DNA from: DASQZK01 sp963771005
Lineage (GTDB): Bacteria; Bacteroidota; Bacteroidia; Bacteroidales; GCA-2748055
DNA: 64,000 nucleotides
Direction of reading: 5' to 3'
Assembly (NCBI GenBank): GCA_963771005.1
Contig: CAVYRO010000003.1
Coordinates: 1-64,000, forward strand
Part shown: one piece after another, positions 17,830 through 26,258 of the stretch
Numbering within the stretch: the first letter of the stretch is position 1
Layout of the letters: each line of letters opens with the position of its first letter
Notes under the pieces: generated by a model
The model's input: only the letters and a program-made list of their open reading frames with translations
What the model was told of the DNA's origin: nothing
Databases searched by the model: none
Translations under genes and position numbers: made by a program

Positions 17830-18549
17830 ATGAAAACTTCAATCAGGCTTTTTACCGTATTCTCTGTTTTTACCATTCTGTTCCTGGCAGGATTTTCGAC
17901 AAAACAGGATCATGTCAAATCCGTCAAGGATGACATTGTGCAGGTTGATCCGTTTACCTCATTGAATATTGCTCTCTCCGCAAAGATCTTCATCGAGCAG
18001 GGTTCACCGCAGAAACTTGTGATCGATGCTGATCCGGAGACCCTCGACAGGATCCGGGCCGAGGTGCACAACGGGAAGCTGGAACTCGGGCTGCGCGAAC
18101 CTTTTAACCGGTTGAAAGGAGAGGTGACCATACGTATCACGGTTCCCGGACTGGAAGGTATATCCGTTGCAGGATCAGCCCGGGTGATGTCAAACTCCAC
18201 TTTCAAAGCAGATGAGATGACTCTCAGGATCAGCGGAAGCGGAGAGATCACCTTCGATGATCTGAATGCAAAAGAAATGGATGCCAGGATCTCAGGTTCG
18301 GGCAATATCAATTTGACGGGCCGGTCGGATGAATTCGGCGCTTCTGTCTCCGGATCCGGCAAGATCGAGGCCTTCGGCTTCGAGGTGAGTGAATTTGAGG
18401 GAAAGATCAGTGGTTCGGGAAAATGTATGGTGAACGTGACCAATGATCTTGAAGCCTCCATTGCCGGAAGCGGAAGCATTGTCTACAAAGGAAAACCCCA
18501 GGTGAGTTCCAGGGTTTCCGGAAGCGGATCGGTAAAATCATACAAATGA
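17830..18549 (+). CDS. Exported DUF2807 (GIN domain) protein
   Basis: The 239-residue protein has an N-terminal signal (LFTVFSVFTILFLAGFS) and then a DUF2807 domain, also called the head GIN or putative auto-transporter adhesin domain. The C-terminal two thirds is a beta-helix-like run with recurring GSG turns: ISGSGEITFDDLNA, ISGSGNINLTG, VSGSGKIEAFG, ISGSGKCMVNV and VSGSGSVKSYK. Members are common in Bacteroidota envelopes, with no established function. It is a single-gene unit between divergent and convergent neighbours. Confidence 0.88.
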   Translation: MKTSIRLFTVFSVFTILFLAGFSTKQDHVKSVKDDIVQVDPFTSLNIALSAKIFIEQGSPQKLVIDADPETLDRIRAEVHNGKLELGLREPFNRLKGEVTIRITVPGLEGISVAGSARVMSNSTFKADEMTLRISGSGEITFDDLNAKEMDARISGSGNINLTGRSDEFGASVSGSGKIEAFGFEVSEFEGKISGSGKCMVNVTNDLEASIAGSGSIVYKGKPQVSSRVSGSGSVKSYK

Positions 18550-18591
18550 ATCCCGTATTATGAGGTGGTTGAAGGATGTTAAATAGCCGGA

Positions 18592-19174
18592 TTATTTTCT
18601 GATGATCCGCACCTGTCCTCCCGTGCCGAGAGAGATAATGGAAGAGGGGGAGGCTTTTGCGGTATCGTCCTGGCGGTATCTTACCACATAATCCACGCCT
18701 TCCCTGATCTCTTTGGAAATGCTGAGGAAATCAGGAGGTGAAGGCTGACCTGAGACATTTGCCGAGGTGGAGACCACAGGCCTGCCCAGACTGCCCACCA
18801 GGTCGCGGCTGAATTCCTCGCGGGTGATCCGGATGCCGATGCTGCCGTCCGCGGCCACAAGATTACGAGCCAGGTTTCTTGCCCCCGGGATAGATCAGGG
18901 TCAGCGGCCGGTCACTTACTTCAATGAGTTCATATGCGATATCGGGGACTTCGGAGACATATCTTTCCAGGCGTCCTTCGTGATCAAGCAATATGAGCAT
19001 CGATTTGGAATCTTCCCTTTTTTTCAACCTGTAGATCCGTTCAACGGCCGCCTCATCGGTTGCATCACATCCTATGCCCCAGATGGTATCGGTGGGATAG
19101 AGAATGATCCCTCCCTCCTTCATAATACGCGTTGCCGTTCTAATGTCCTCCCTGAATTCAGATGATGGATTCAT
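18592..19174 (-). pseudogene. tsaC: L-threonylcarbamoyladenylate synthase (TsaC/YrdC/Sua5), broken by one G insertion
   Basis: This enzyme makes threonylcarbamoyl-AMP for the t6A37 modification of ANN-decoding tRNAs. The first frame (19174 to about 18865) has GGIILYPTDTIWGIGCDATD and the substrate-binding KKREDSKSMLILL. The second frame (to 18592) continues with GSIGIRI, GRPVVSTSANVSG and the C-terminal SSIISL. The join lies at a run of five C on the plus strand (18882-18886). With four, the reading becomes LIYPGARNLARNLVAADGSI and the 193-residue protein is complete. A homopolymer-length error is the simplest explanation, since t6A synthesis is normally essential. It overlaps the GT4 gene upstream by 17 bp. 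Confidence 0.85.
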
Positions 19175-20267
19175 ACAGTCCGTGCAATTTACCTATTGTT
19201 TTCTCACCGGAAAATTGACCGGCGAATACCTTTCCTTTCTCAACCATGTTTTGACGCAGTTGTTCATCGCCGGCGAGCCTTTCTATTTCCCGGGCATACC
19301 CTTCGATATCAGCCGGATCAATGTATATGGAGCCGGGACCACCCGTTTCTTCGAGGCAGCTCCCTGTACCGGCAATCACGGGCACACCCGAGGTGATCGC
19401 CTCCAGGACGGGAATTCCGAAGCCCTCGAAGGAGGACGGGTAAACAAACATAAGAGCCAACCGGTAAAGGGCCGGAAGATCGGCCATCGGGACATTTTTC
19501 AGGAACCTGACATTCCGGATACCATGTTGGGTGATCCAGGACCGGACCTCGGCGGCATAATCGGTTTCACGGCCAACAATAACCAGGGGAAGCCCCGTTT
19601 TGCCGGCATGCAGCGCTTTTACCGTGCTCAGCAGATTTTTTCTCTTTTCAATGGTCCCTATACTGAGAATGAATGGTTCTTCCAGATCATATTTTTTCCT
19701 TACTGCCTCCAGGGTCTGCGGTACCGCCCTCTCCCCGAAAGACGTATCGCAGGATTGGTATATGACACTTATCTTTTCAGGCGGAGTGTCTGTGAATTTT
19801 ATGATATCCCTCCGGGTTTGCTCACTTGCAGCTACGATATGGTTTGAAGACTTCACTGCATAATTCAGTTTTCGATGGTAAATCGCCCGGTCGATTAGGG
19901 GATAAAGTTCCGGGTACCGGATAAATATAAGATCGTGAATGGTCACCACGGAGCGGGTCCGGCCCGGGATCTTCACGGGCAATTCGTTGCTGAGTCCGTG
20001 GTAAATATCGATCCTGTCCGTTCGGAGCATCTTTGAAATGCCCATGGTTCTCCAGGCTGAGCGGAACTTCCTGGCAAGGAAAGATCCCGGTGTCCTTGTC
20101 ACGGCTCCCGGGGGCGGGAAGTTCTCCAGGACCCTTGTATAGGGTGTATAAAGATAATATGTATCGGAAGGGTAATAGCGGCTTAACAGGGTAATGATGT
20201 TCCTGCTGTAATTTCCAAGTCCGCTGAAATTGTGGAACGCCCTTTTTGCGTCGTAACCTATTCTCAT
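19158..20267 (-). CDS. Glycosyltransferase family 4 protein
   Basis: The 369-residue protein has GT-B architecture: an N-terminal acceptor domain with the glycine-rich loop SGLGNYSRNI, and a C-terminal nucleotide-sugar domain with FILSIGTIEKRKNL, VYPSSFEGFGIPVLEAITSG and VIAGTGSCLEETGG. The E-x7-E pattern of retaining GT4 enzymes (EGFGIPVLE) is present. No membrane segment or signal was seen. The donor and acceptor are unknown; envelope polysaccharide or glycolipid synthesis is the usual role. It starts 6 bp after dapD and overlaps tsaC, so it belongs to that transcript. Confidence 0.9.
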   Translation of the reverse strand: MRIGYDAKRAFHNFSGLGNYSRNIITLLSRYYPSDTYYLYTPYTRVLENFPPPGAVTRTPGSFLARKFRSAWRTMGISKMLRTDRIDIYHGLSNELPVKIPGRTRSVVTIHDLIFIRYPELYPLIDRAIYHRKLNYAVKSSNHIVAASEQTRRDIIKFTDTPPEKISVIYQSCDTSFGERAVPQTLEAVRKKYDLEEPFILSIGTIEKRKNLLSTVKALHAGKTGLPLVIVGRETDYAAEVRSWITQHGIRNVRFLKNVPMADLPALYRLALMFVYPSSFEGFGIPVLEAITSGVPVIAGTGSCLEETGGPGSIYIDPADIEGYAREIERLAGDEQLRQNMVEKGKVFAGQFSGEKTIGKLHGLYESII

Positions 20268-20273
20268 GGTCTT

Positions 20274-21086
20274 TCAGAATGCGACATTATATTCTCTCAG
20301 GGCATTGTTGAGAGAGGTCTTCAGGTCGGTGGATTCCTTCCTTCTGCCGATTATCAATGCACATGGCACCTGGAAATCGCCGGCCGGATAAGTTCGTGTG
20401 TAACTTCCGGGGATCACCACGGAGCGGGGCGGTACATACCCTTTGTATTCGATGCGTTCCGTTGAGGTCACATCGATGATCTTTGTCGATCCGGTGATGA
20501 CCACATTGGCGCCCAGCACCGCTTCTTTCCCGATCCGGGCTCCTTCCACCACAATACAGCGGGACCCGATAAAGCAGTGATCCTCGATAATTACAGGCGC
20601 AGCCTGCACGGGTTCGAGAACCCCGCCGATACCAACACCACCGCTGAGATGAACGTTCCTGCCGATCTGCGCACATGAACCAACGGTAGCCCAGGTGTCG
20701 ACCATGGTATTTTCATCCACATATGCCCCGATATTGACATAGGAAGGCATCATGATCACACCTTTCGCGAGAAAAGATCCGTACCGTGCGACAGCATGTG
20801 GCACCACCCTGACACCAAGCGCACTGTAATTGGACTTAAGCGGGATCTTGTCATGGAATTCAAAAGGCGGCACCTCCACGGTCTCCATCTGCCTGATGGG
20901 GAAATAAAGGATCACGGCCTTTTTTACCCATTGATTTACAATCCAGTCGTCTCCGGACTTTTCGGCTACGCGGATAATCCCTTTATCGAGATCAGCGATG
21001 GTAGCTGTGATGGCGGCCTGTACCTCTTCATCCTTTAATAATTCCCGGTTATCCCAGGCATTCTCAATGATTTCTCTTCTACTCAT
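20274..21086 (-). CDS. dapD: 2,3,4,5-tetrahydropyridine-2,6-dicarboxylate N-succinyltransferase
   Basis: DapD succinylates tetrahydrodipicolinate from succinyl-CoA in the succinylase branch of lysine and meso-diaminopimelate synthesis. The 270-residue protein shows the left-handed beta-helix hexapeptide repeats (VNIGAYVDENTMVDTWATVG, IGRNVHLSGGVGIGG, CFIGSRCIVVEGARIG). The start was placed at the ATG at 21086 (MSRREIIENAWDN). The frame is open to 21248, but that extra N-terminus does not resemble the family and would cross the promoter box. The chosen length matches typical DapD, about 270-275. Confidence 0.95.
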   Translation of the reverse strand: MSRREIIENAWDNRELLKDEEVQAAITATIADLDKGIIRVAEKSGDDWIVNQWVKKAVILYFPIRQMETVEVPPFEFHDKIPLKSNYSALGVRVVPHAVARYGSFLAKGVIMMPSYVNIGAYVDENTMVDTWATVGSCAQIGRNVHLSGGVGIGGVLEPVQAAPVIIEDHCFIGSRCIVVEGARIGKEAVLGANVVITGSTKIIDVTSTERIEYKGYVPPRSVVIPGSYTRTYPAGDFQVPCALIIGRRKESTDLKTSLNNALREYNVAF

Positions 21087-21114
21087 ATTTTTTCCGGAAT
21101 AGGGGTTCAGATAA

Positions 21115-21122
21115 CAAAGATA
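21115..21122 (-). promoter_or_regulatory. Candidate -7 box of the dapD-GT4-tsaC unit
   Basis: TATCTTTG, identical to the rpsP box, lies 29 bp before the dapD ATG. A clear -33 TTTG is not visible at the normal distance. With the hairpin after yidD it suggests that dapD starts a new transcript. Confidence 0.55.
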
Positions 21123-21211
21123 AGATAATATGGGGAAGAAAGGAATGGAAGCCTGTTCGAAAAGCAGGTGATACTTTTCGTAAGAAAAATACCGGCGATC
21201 GCCGGAGAAAG

Positions 21212-21233
21212 AAAATCTCTCAGATGAGATTTT
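21212..21233 (-). terminator. Hairpin after yidD, probable terminator
   Basis: A perfect 8-bp stem (aaaatctc with gagatttt) and a 6-base loop lie 16 bp after the yidD stop. On the minus strand it is followed by TTTCTTTC, a weak T-rich tail. A self-complementary 14-mer (ccggcgatcgccgg) lies just beyond, at 21192-21205. Confidence 0.5.
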
Positions 21234-21248
21234 TCCTGCTGTTATCAA

Positions 21249-21566
21249 CTATTTGGATTTCATTTTTCTAAACCTTACTATTTTTGCTCCTTTTGGTGGC
21301 ACCGGATCATGGCCGTGGCCTCCCCAGGGATTGCACCGTGAAACCCGCATAACTGCCAGGATGGTGCCCTTGATGAATCCATGCATCTTAAGTGCTTCAA
21401 TGGCATAGGCAGAACAAGTGGGGGTATAGCGACATGAATTGGGCAGAACGGGTGAGATGAAATACCGGTAGAATTTTACCAGTAGGATCATGATCCCCGT
21501 AAGTAACCAGCTCACTCCAGCCGACACGGGATTTTCAAAAACCAGGTATTTAATTTTTTCCCACAT
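21249..21566 (-). CDS. yidD: Membrane protein insertion efficiency factor YidD
   Basis: YidD is a small membrane-associated protein that aids YidC-dependent insertion of membrane proteins. The start was set at the ATG at 21566 (MWEKIKYLVFENP), giving 105 residues. The signature KFYRYFISPVLPNSCRYTPT and CSAYAIEALKMHG with its conserved cysteines, then the C-terminal RCNPWGGHGHDPVP, are diagnostic. The start lies inside the end of the fur-family gene (17-bp overlap), so the two are translationally linked. A hairpin after the stop probably ends the transcript. Confidence 0.93.
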   Translation of the reverse strand: MWEKIKYLVFENPVSAGVSWLLTGIMILLVKFYRYFISPVLPNSCRYTPTCSAYAIEALKMHGFIKGTILAVMRVSRCNPWGGHGHDPVPPKGAKIVRFRKMKSK

Positions 21567-21969
21567 AATTGCAGTCTTTACAAATCCCGACAATGAGAAA
21601 TTGATTTTCGATCTTTGAAAATCCCTCGGGCAATATATAATCTTTTACCATAAGATCTTCCAGGCATAAGACACGGTTACATGAACGGCACTGAAAATGG
21701 ACATGATCATGTTTCCGGGAAGAACCATCCCCCCCGTGGAGAATTTTGTATTTGACGGAATCGTCCGACAGGATCCGTTGAGCAATACCTTTGCCCACAA
21801 GAGTGGTGAGGTTCCTGTAAACAGTGGTGCGGTTGCATGTCATTCCCATCCGCAATTCGATATCCCTCTCGGAAAGGGGGATGCTCGCACCATCCAGGAT
21901 CTCTAGCAATCTGAGCCGGCTCCGCGTCAGGCTGAGGTTGTATGATTTAAGCATCTCCGGAAAATTCAT
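21550..21969 (-). CDS. Fur family transcriptional regulator
   Basis: The 139-residue protein has the Fur winged-helix domain (LSERDIELRMGM then CNRTTVYRNLTTLVGKGI). The C-terminal dimerisation domain carries metal ligands in KHDHVHFQCRSCNRVLCLED and a second Cys pair in GICKDCN. The family senses iron, zinc or peroxide; which one applies here cannot be decided from sequence. The start was placed at the ATG at 21969, because a perfect inverted repeat fitting an operator lies directly upstream (21978-22000) and would otherwise be inside the coding frame, which remains open to 22050. yidD overlaps its 3' end. Confidence 0.92.
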   Translation of the reverse strand: MNFPEMLKSYNLSLTRSRLRLLEILDGASIPLSERDIELRMGMTCNRTTVYRNLTTLVGKGIAQRILSDDSVKYKILHGGDGSSRKHDHVHFQCRSCNRVLCLEDLMVKDYILPEGFSKIENQFLIVGICKDCNYVGKN

Positions 21970-21977
21970 CCTCGTAA

Positions 21978-22000
21978 TTTTTGCAACCGAATTGCAAAAA
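21978..22000. promoter_or_regulatory. Perfect inverted repeat, candidate operator of the Fur-family gene
   Basis: Two 9-bp arms, tttttgcaa and ttgcaaaaa, are perfect complements around a 5-bp spacer. The centre lies about 20 bp before the regulator start. TTGCAA half-sites in dyad form suit a dimeric Fur-family repressor, and autoregulation is likely. From 22001 to 22280 I see no gene or other clear signal. Confidence 0.65.
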
Positions 22001-22280
22001 TAGCGATAAACTTTGGGATAATTTAGAATTTTTCTAACCGGGATATTCAAAAGATATGGCGATATTTGTGGGCTTTGGGGGATTCTGGATCTCAGTGGGT
22101 ATAATTCCGGCTAAGATAAGTGTAAAAAATTCCGGATACCAGGCAATTCGGATAGCGTCTTTCCGGTTATACCATGTTGATCCTGGTTGCAGATGGGGAT
22201 CTGGCACAGTCCCGGACATGACATTCAGAAAAATAGTTTGAAATTAATTACCAGATTTTATAGAAAACAGATCATTGTTT

Positions 22281-23504
22281 ATGAAAGACGCAGTAGCTAT
22301 TTTATGTGCAGGGGGACCCGCCCCCGGTATAAACACTGTGATCAGCAGTGTTACGAAAATTTTCCTTCAGAACGGTTACACGGTAATCGGGCTGAACGGC
22401 GGTTTCAAATCCCTTTTGGCCGACGAGCCGACATATGATTACCTTGACTTTGACTATGCCGACCAGATATACAGCAGGGGAGGCTCAGCCCTCAAAATGA
22501 GCCGTTATAAGCCGAAGGATGAAGAATTCAAAGTTGATTTTTTCAAGAAGAACAATGTAAAACTCCTGGTGACGATCGGCGGTGATGATACCGCATCGAC
22601 TGCAAACCGGCTGAGCAAGTTTTTGGCCGGCCAGTCCCTGGATGTAAAAAATATCCATGTTCCCAAAACGATCGATAATGACCTTCCGCTGGCAGAGGGA
22701 ACGCCCACCTTCGGATATCATTCGGCCAAGGAAGAAGGAGTGAGGCTTGCCACTACGATCTATGAAGATGCCAGTACCAGCGGAAACTGGTTCGTCGTTT
22801 CGGCGATGGGCCGCGAGGCCGGTCACCTGGCTTTCGGGATCGGCACAGCCTGTCATTACCCGATGATCATCATACCCGAGATGTTCAATAAAACCAAGAT
22901 CACCTTTGAAAAGATCACCAATCTCGTTATTTCCTCCATGGTGAAACGCAGGCTGCTTGGGATTGATTATGGCGTGGCTATTATCTCCGAAGGGGTTTTC
23001 CATTTTATGAGTGATGAAGAGATCATCGCCACAGGCATTAATTTCACCTATGATGACCACGGGCATCCCGAGCTGGGTAATGTGAGCAAATCCCATATTT
23101 TCAATATGCTTGTTCAGCAGAAACTGAAATCCTTACGGATCACTGTAAAGAGCCGGCCGAATGAAATGGGGTACGAACTGCGATGCTGCCGTCCGATAGC
23201 CTACGACCTGGCCTATGCCACCAGGCTGGGACTTGGTGTGTACAAGCTTTTCAAAAGAGATGAGACGGGTTGTATGGTAACGGTAGACCGCGCAGGCGAT
23301 ATCAATCCCCTCTATCTCCATGATGTGGAAGATGAATGCGGAAAAGTGAAGCCCCGGCTCGTAAATGTTGAGTCCGAAAAGGTACAGCTCATTTACAAGA
23401 ACAATCTTCATTACATCACAAAAGCCGATTACCGCGGTGCAAAGAAATTTGTCAAGGAACCCGAGGAATTTGATTTTTTCAAGATTCTTGAATGGGATGA
23501 ATAA
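22281..23504 (+). CDS. 6-phosphofructokinase, pyrophosphate-dependent type (first copy)
   Basis: The enzyme phosphorylates fructose 6-phosphate in glycolysis. The 407-residue protein starts at the ATG at 22281 (a TTG two codons earlier is less likely). It has the nucleotide loop AILCAGGPAPGINTVI. In the phosphoryl-donor site, GGDDT (100-104) has Asp103 where ATP enzymes have Gly. PKTIDND (128-134) has Lys129 where ATP enzymes have Gly. Both changes are the recognised marks of PPi-dependent PFK. MGREAGHLAFG and IIIPE follow. PPi enzymes run reversibly and save ATP. The second PFK lies 303 bp downstream and diverges in sequence, so this is not a recent duplication. Confidence 0.9.
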   Translation: MKDAVAILCAGGPAPGINTVISSVTKIFLQNGYTVIGLNGGFKSLLADEPTYDYLDFDYADQIYSRGGSALKMSRYKPKDEEFKVDFFKKNNVKLLVTIGGDDTASTANRLSKFLAGQSLDVKNIHVPKTIDNDLPLAEGTPTFGYHSAKEEGVRLATTIYEDASTSGNWFVVSAMGREAGHLAFGIGTACHYPMIIIPEMFNKTKITFEKITNLVISSMVKRRLLGIDYGVAIISEGVFHFMSDEEIIATGINFTYDDHGHPELGNVSKSHIFNMLVQQKLKSLRITVKSRPNEMGYELRCCRPIAYDLAYATRLGLGVYKLFKRDETGCMVTVDRAGDINPLYLHDVEDECGKVKPRLVNVESEKVQLIYKNNLHYITKADYRGAKKFVKEPEEFDFFKILEWDE

Positions 23505-23577
23505 CCGGTATTTCCGGGAAATTTAAGATGAATTATCCTGCCTTCTGAAGAAAAAAATCCGGGCGGGAAAAATAAAC

Positions 23578-23615
23578 AGGACGCGAAGCTCCGCTCAGGG
23601 AATGCTTCGCGTCCT
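23578..23615 (+). terminator. Hairpin between the two phosphofructokinase genes, probable terminator
   Basis: A perfect 12-bp stem (aggacgcgaagc with gcttcgcgtcct) and a 14-base loop lie 74 bp after the first PFK stop. The T tail is poor (ttgtatt). The loop contains tccgctcaggga, and gctccgctcaggga also occurs in the fold-back element at 42966-43187, so this may be a REP-like sequence used as a terminator. The rest of 23505-23807 is AT-rich with no gene and no convincing promoter box. Confidence 0.5.
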
Positions 23616-23807
23616 TGTATTAAGCGGTGTAATGCATAAGTTTATACTGAAAAAAATGCGTCTGCCTGAGCCGGGGTTCGTGATGACGATTTTTCTAATT
23701 TTCCTGTCATCTTCTTTTTGTTAAAATCAAACGTTGTTATTTATAACGATTTCATTTAAATTTATGGGAAATTCTTATAATCCGTAATCTATAAAAAATT
23801 CAAGACT

Positions 23808-25019
23808 ATGGCAGAGGTCAGACGAAAAAAGGGTACCATTGGTATATTGACAGGGGGCGGTGACGTTCCCGGATTGAATCCGGCTATCCGTGCGATCACC
23901 ATCAGGGCACTCCGGGAAGGGTACCAGGTACTCGGCCTGCGAAGGGGATGGGCAGGAATCATGGAACTTGTCAGGGACAAGAAAGCCGATAATTCGGATA
24001 AGTTCATGGTCCTCACAGAGGAGATCGTAAACAAGGCGGGAAGGACAGGCGGTACGTTTCTGCATACTTCCAGGACAAGGCCGAGTCATGTTCCCCGGGA
24101 ACATGTTCCCGTTCATCTGAAGGAGGCTTATGATAAGGATGTCAATGATCTCACCGATGAGATCCTGAAAAATCTTGAGTTCCTGGGAATTGACTATCTC
24201 ATTCCGATAGGCGGTGACGACACCCTATCCTATGCCGTTAGGTTATACCAGGAAGGCCTGAAAGTCATCGCCATTCCCAAAACCATGGACAATGATGTCC
24301 CGGGCACCGATTACTGCATCGGTTTCAGTACCTGTATCACCCGTACGATCAACTATACGAATACCCTTCGGACCTCTGCCGGCTCACACGAAAGGATCCT
24401 GGTGATGGAAGTCTTCGGCCGCTATGCCGGCTTTACCGCAATGCTGCCCACCATGGCCGGTGCAGCAAACCGTTGTGTGATTCCCGAATACCGTTTCAAT
24501 ATTGAGAAACTGGCAAAACTCCTGATCGAGGACAGGGCCCGGAACCCAAGCCGTTATTCGGTTGTCCTGGTTTCGGAAGGCGCCACCTTTGAAGGGATGG
24601 AAGAAATGATGTACCGCTCCCAGGAAAAGGATATGTATGGGCATTCGAAACTGGGTGGCATCGGCGACCTGGTTTCCCGGAAGATCAAGGAACTGTCACC
24701 CAAATTTAATAAAGGACTTGCCATCAATGTTATTGAGCAACAGCTGGGTTACCTTGTCAGGGGAGGGGATCCCGACGCTATCGATTCCATCGTGCCCATG
24801 GCATATGGAAATCTTGCCCTCGACCTGATCATGAAAGGTATTCACGGGCGTCTTATCGTACTCCGTAATGGAAGGTACGATAATGCACCGCTCGATGTGG
24901 TTACTAATTCAAAGAAACTGGTTGACATCCGGAAGCATTACAATTCGGACCGGTACCGGCCGCATTATAAGAGCTTTGAGTTTCAGCCGCTGTTCATTAT
25001 GACGGGTAGTTCGTCGTAG
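23808..25019 (+). CDS. 6-phosphofructokinase, pyrophosphate-dependent type (second copy)
   Basis: A 403-residue PFK with GILTGGGDVPGLNPAIRAI at the N-terminal loop. GGDDT lies at 135-139 (Asp138) and PKTMDND at 157-163 (Lys158). As in the first copy, both donor-site residues are those of PPi-dependent enzymes. Further family motifs are MEVFGRYAGFTA and VLVSEGATF. The two proteins differ through most of their length, including insert positions, so they represent two PFK subgroups. Separate roles, or one regulatory and one catalytic enzyme, are possible. It is followed by a 720-bp repeat-rich gap. Confidence 0.9.
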   Translation: MAEVRRKKGTIGILTGGGDVPGLNPAIRAITIRALREGYQVLGLRRGWAGIMELVRDKKADNSDKFMVLTEEIVNKAGRTGGTFLHTSRTRPSHVPREHVPVHLKEAYDKDVNDLTDEILKNLEFLGIDYLIPIGGDDTLSYAVRLYQEGLKVIAIPKTMDNDVPGTDYCIGFSTCITRTINYTNTLRTSAGSHERILVMEVFGRYAGFTAMLPTMAGAANRCVIPEYRFNIEKLAKLLIEDRARNPSRYSVVLVSEGATFEGMEEMMYRSQEKDMYGHSKLGGIGDLVSRKIKELSPKFNKGLAINVIEQQLGYLVRGGDPDAIDSIVPMAYGNLALDLIMKGIHGRLIVLRNGRYDNAPLDVVTNSKKLVDIRKHYNSDRYRPHYKSFEFQPLFIMTGSSS

Positions 25020-25039
25020 GAATAGGTTGGTATTCATAA

Positions 25040-25241
25040 AATATGGTAACCACTCCGTGGTTTGATACCAATTCCGGCGTTCATCCATGGGTAGGAGCAA
25101 CAGGCGACAACATGGTAATGACTGTGGTTTATCCTCCTGTTGCTCCCACCCATGGCTAATTAATGGGCAGCCCTCCGGGCTGTTCTTCCTCCGAATACGA
25201 TAAATGGATTAATTGGAATATTACCATGAATGCGGGTGGAT
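25040..25241. repeat. Palindrome-bearing intergenic repeat, copy 1
   Basis: About 200 bp, nearly identical to the copy at 25252-25448. It contains a long inverted repeat, ccatgggtaggagcaacagg (25085-25104) with its partner at 25136-25155 (19 of 20 pairs). Smaller palindromes follow (gcagccctccgggctg). It resembles REP/BIME-type sequences that can be mobilised by RAYT transposases. No coding potential was seen. Confidence 0.85.
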
Positions 25242-25251
25242 CAAACCTGAA

Positions 25252-25448
25252 ATATGGAAACCACTCCGTGGTTTGATACCAATTCCGGCGTTCATCCATG
25301 GGTAGGAGCAACAGGCGGAAATATGGTAATGACTGTGGTTTATCCTCCTGTTGCTCCCACCCATGGCTAATTAATGGGCAGCCCTCCGGGCTGTTCTTCC
25401 TTCGAATACGATAAATGGATTAATTGGAATATTACCATGAATGCGGGT
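25252..25448. repeat. Palindrome-bearing intergenic repeat, copy 2
   Basis: A direct repeat of 25040-25241 with only a few differences (cggaaata for cgacaaca inside the loop, ttcg for tccg). The two lie head to tail with a 10-bp junction containing the ggatcaaacc word. Confidence 0.85.
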
Positions 25449-25527
25449 TTTTATGGATCAAACCTTCGGGCTGGCTGGATTTTATATCGTGGGATAAACC
25501 CACCGCGGAGCGGTGCCCATTAATTAG

Positions 25528-25640
25528 CTGCAGGTAGAATTTCAAAATCCGGGTTTGACCGTAACTTAAGCAGAGTACCAGATATCCGGACAGGTTGATT
25601 CCATGAATAAATCGCCGGGATTTTGAAATTGTACCTGCAG
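25528..25640. repeat. Inverted repeat with 23-bp arms
   Basis: Arms 25528-25550 and 25618-25640 pair at 22 of 23 positions (core tttcaaaatcc) around a 67-bp loop. An accgcggagcggt palindrome lies just before (25502-25514) and just after (25664-25676). Between 25449 and 25741 nothing looks coding; it is a patchwork of short palindromes. Confidence 0.75.
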
Positions 25641-25741
25641 TATGATGTAGGATAGACCCTGAACCGCGGAGCGGTTCCCATATGTTCAGGGTTGATCTAA
25701 GGGCCACCTCTGAAACGGAAATACCCTCCCCGTTCTCCCTT

Positions 25742-26233
25742 CTAATCCATAAAATAAATCCACGCCTCGGTGGCCACACCGGTCCGGGCATTGTTCAATG
25801 CCGGCAATGAATTTTTCAGGGAATTGAACGTACCGTATGTAACGAGTTGAAAATCGCCGGGACCCTGGATGATCCTGCCCTCGTGACCCATGGATTTCAC
25901 CTTATCTGAATATGACTGTGCATATGCCTGATTTTTAAAGCTGCCGACAATAATGTAATATTCATTCGAATCCGCGGTTTTGCCCGACTCGACATTTTTT
26001 TGCACAACATTCAATTTGTCCTCGTAATCATTCCGTATAGCAGCGAGTTGCTGTGCAAAACGGACAGAATCATCATGTATCTGTTGCTGAAGTTCACTGT
26101 TTTTCTTGGCAAGAAGTGCAAAGTCCTCCTGTTTAACGCGTTTGCCCGATTTGCCGAACCAGCTTTTACCATCTTTGCAGGAAGTGCCGAGGATAAAGAC
26201 CGACATAAATATCAAAACCAAGTACTTTTTCAT
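25742..26233 (-). CDS. SPOR domain lipoprotein
   Basis: The 163-residue protein has a lipoprotein signal (LVLIFMSVFILGTSC) with the lipobox Cys at about 19. A short coiled coil (about 40-75, QQQIHDDSVRFAQQLAAIRN) follows. The C-terminal SPOR domain (about 90-163) has YYIIVGSFKNQAYAQSYSD and GDFQLVTYGTFNSLKNSLPA. SPOR domains bind denuded glycan strands of peptidoglycan, often at the septum, so an envelope or division role is likely. A TAnnTTTG box lies 26 bp upstream of the start. It stands alone between the repeats and a divergent operon. Confidence 0.88.
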   Translation of the reverse strand: MKKYLVLIFMSVFILGTSCKDGKSWFGKSGKRVKQEDFALLAKKNSELQQQIHDDSVRFAQQLAAIRNDYEDKLNVVQKNVESGKTADSNEYYIIVGSFKNQAYAQSYSDKVKSMGHEGRIIQGPGDFQLVTYGTFNSLKNSLPALNNARTGVATEAWIYFMD

Positions 26234-26258
26234 ATCCGGTAATTTAGGGGTTATTAAA

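Noticed and set aside
22001..22280. Short frames on both strands between the Fur-type gene and the first PFK
   Set aside because: No family features and poor codon pattern; treated as intergenic.
25020..25741. CRISPR or structured RNA gene
   Set aside because: Only two long copies with palindromes; no spacer pattern.
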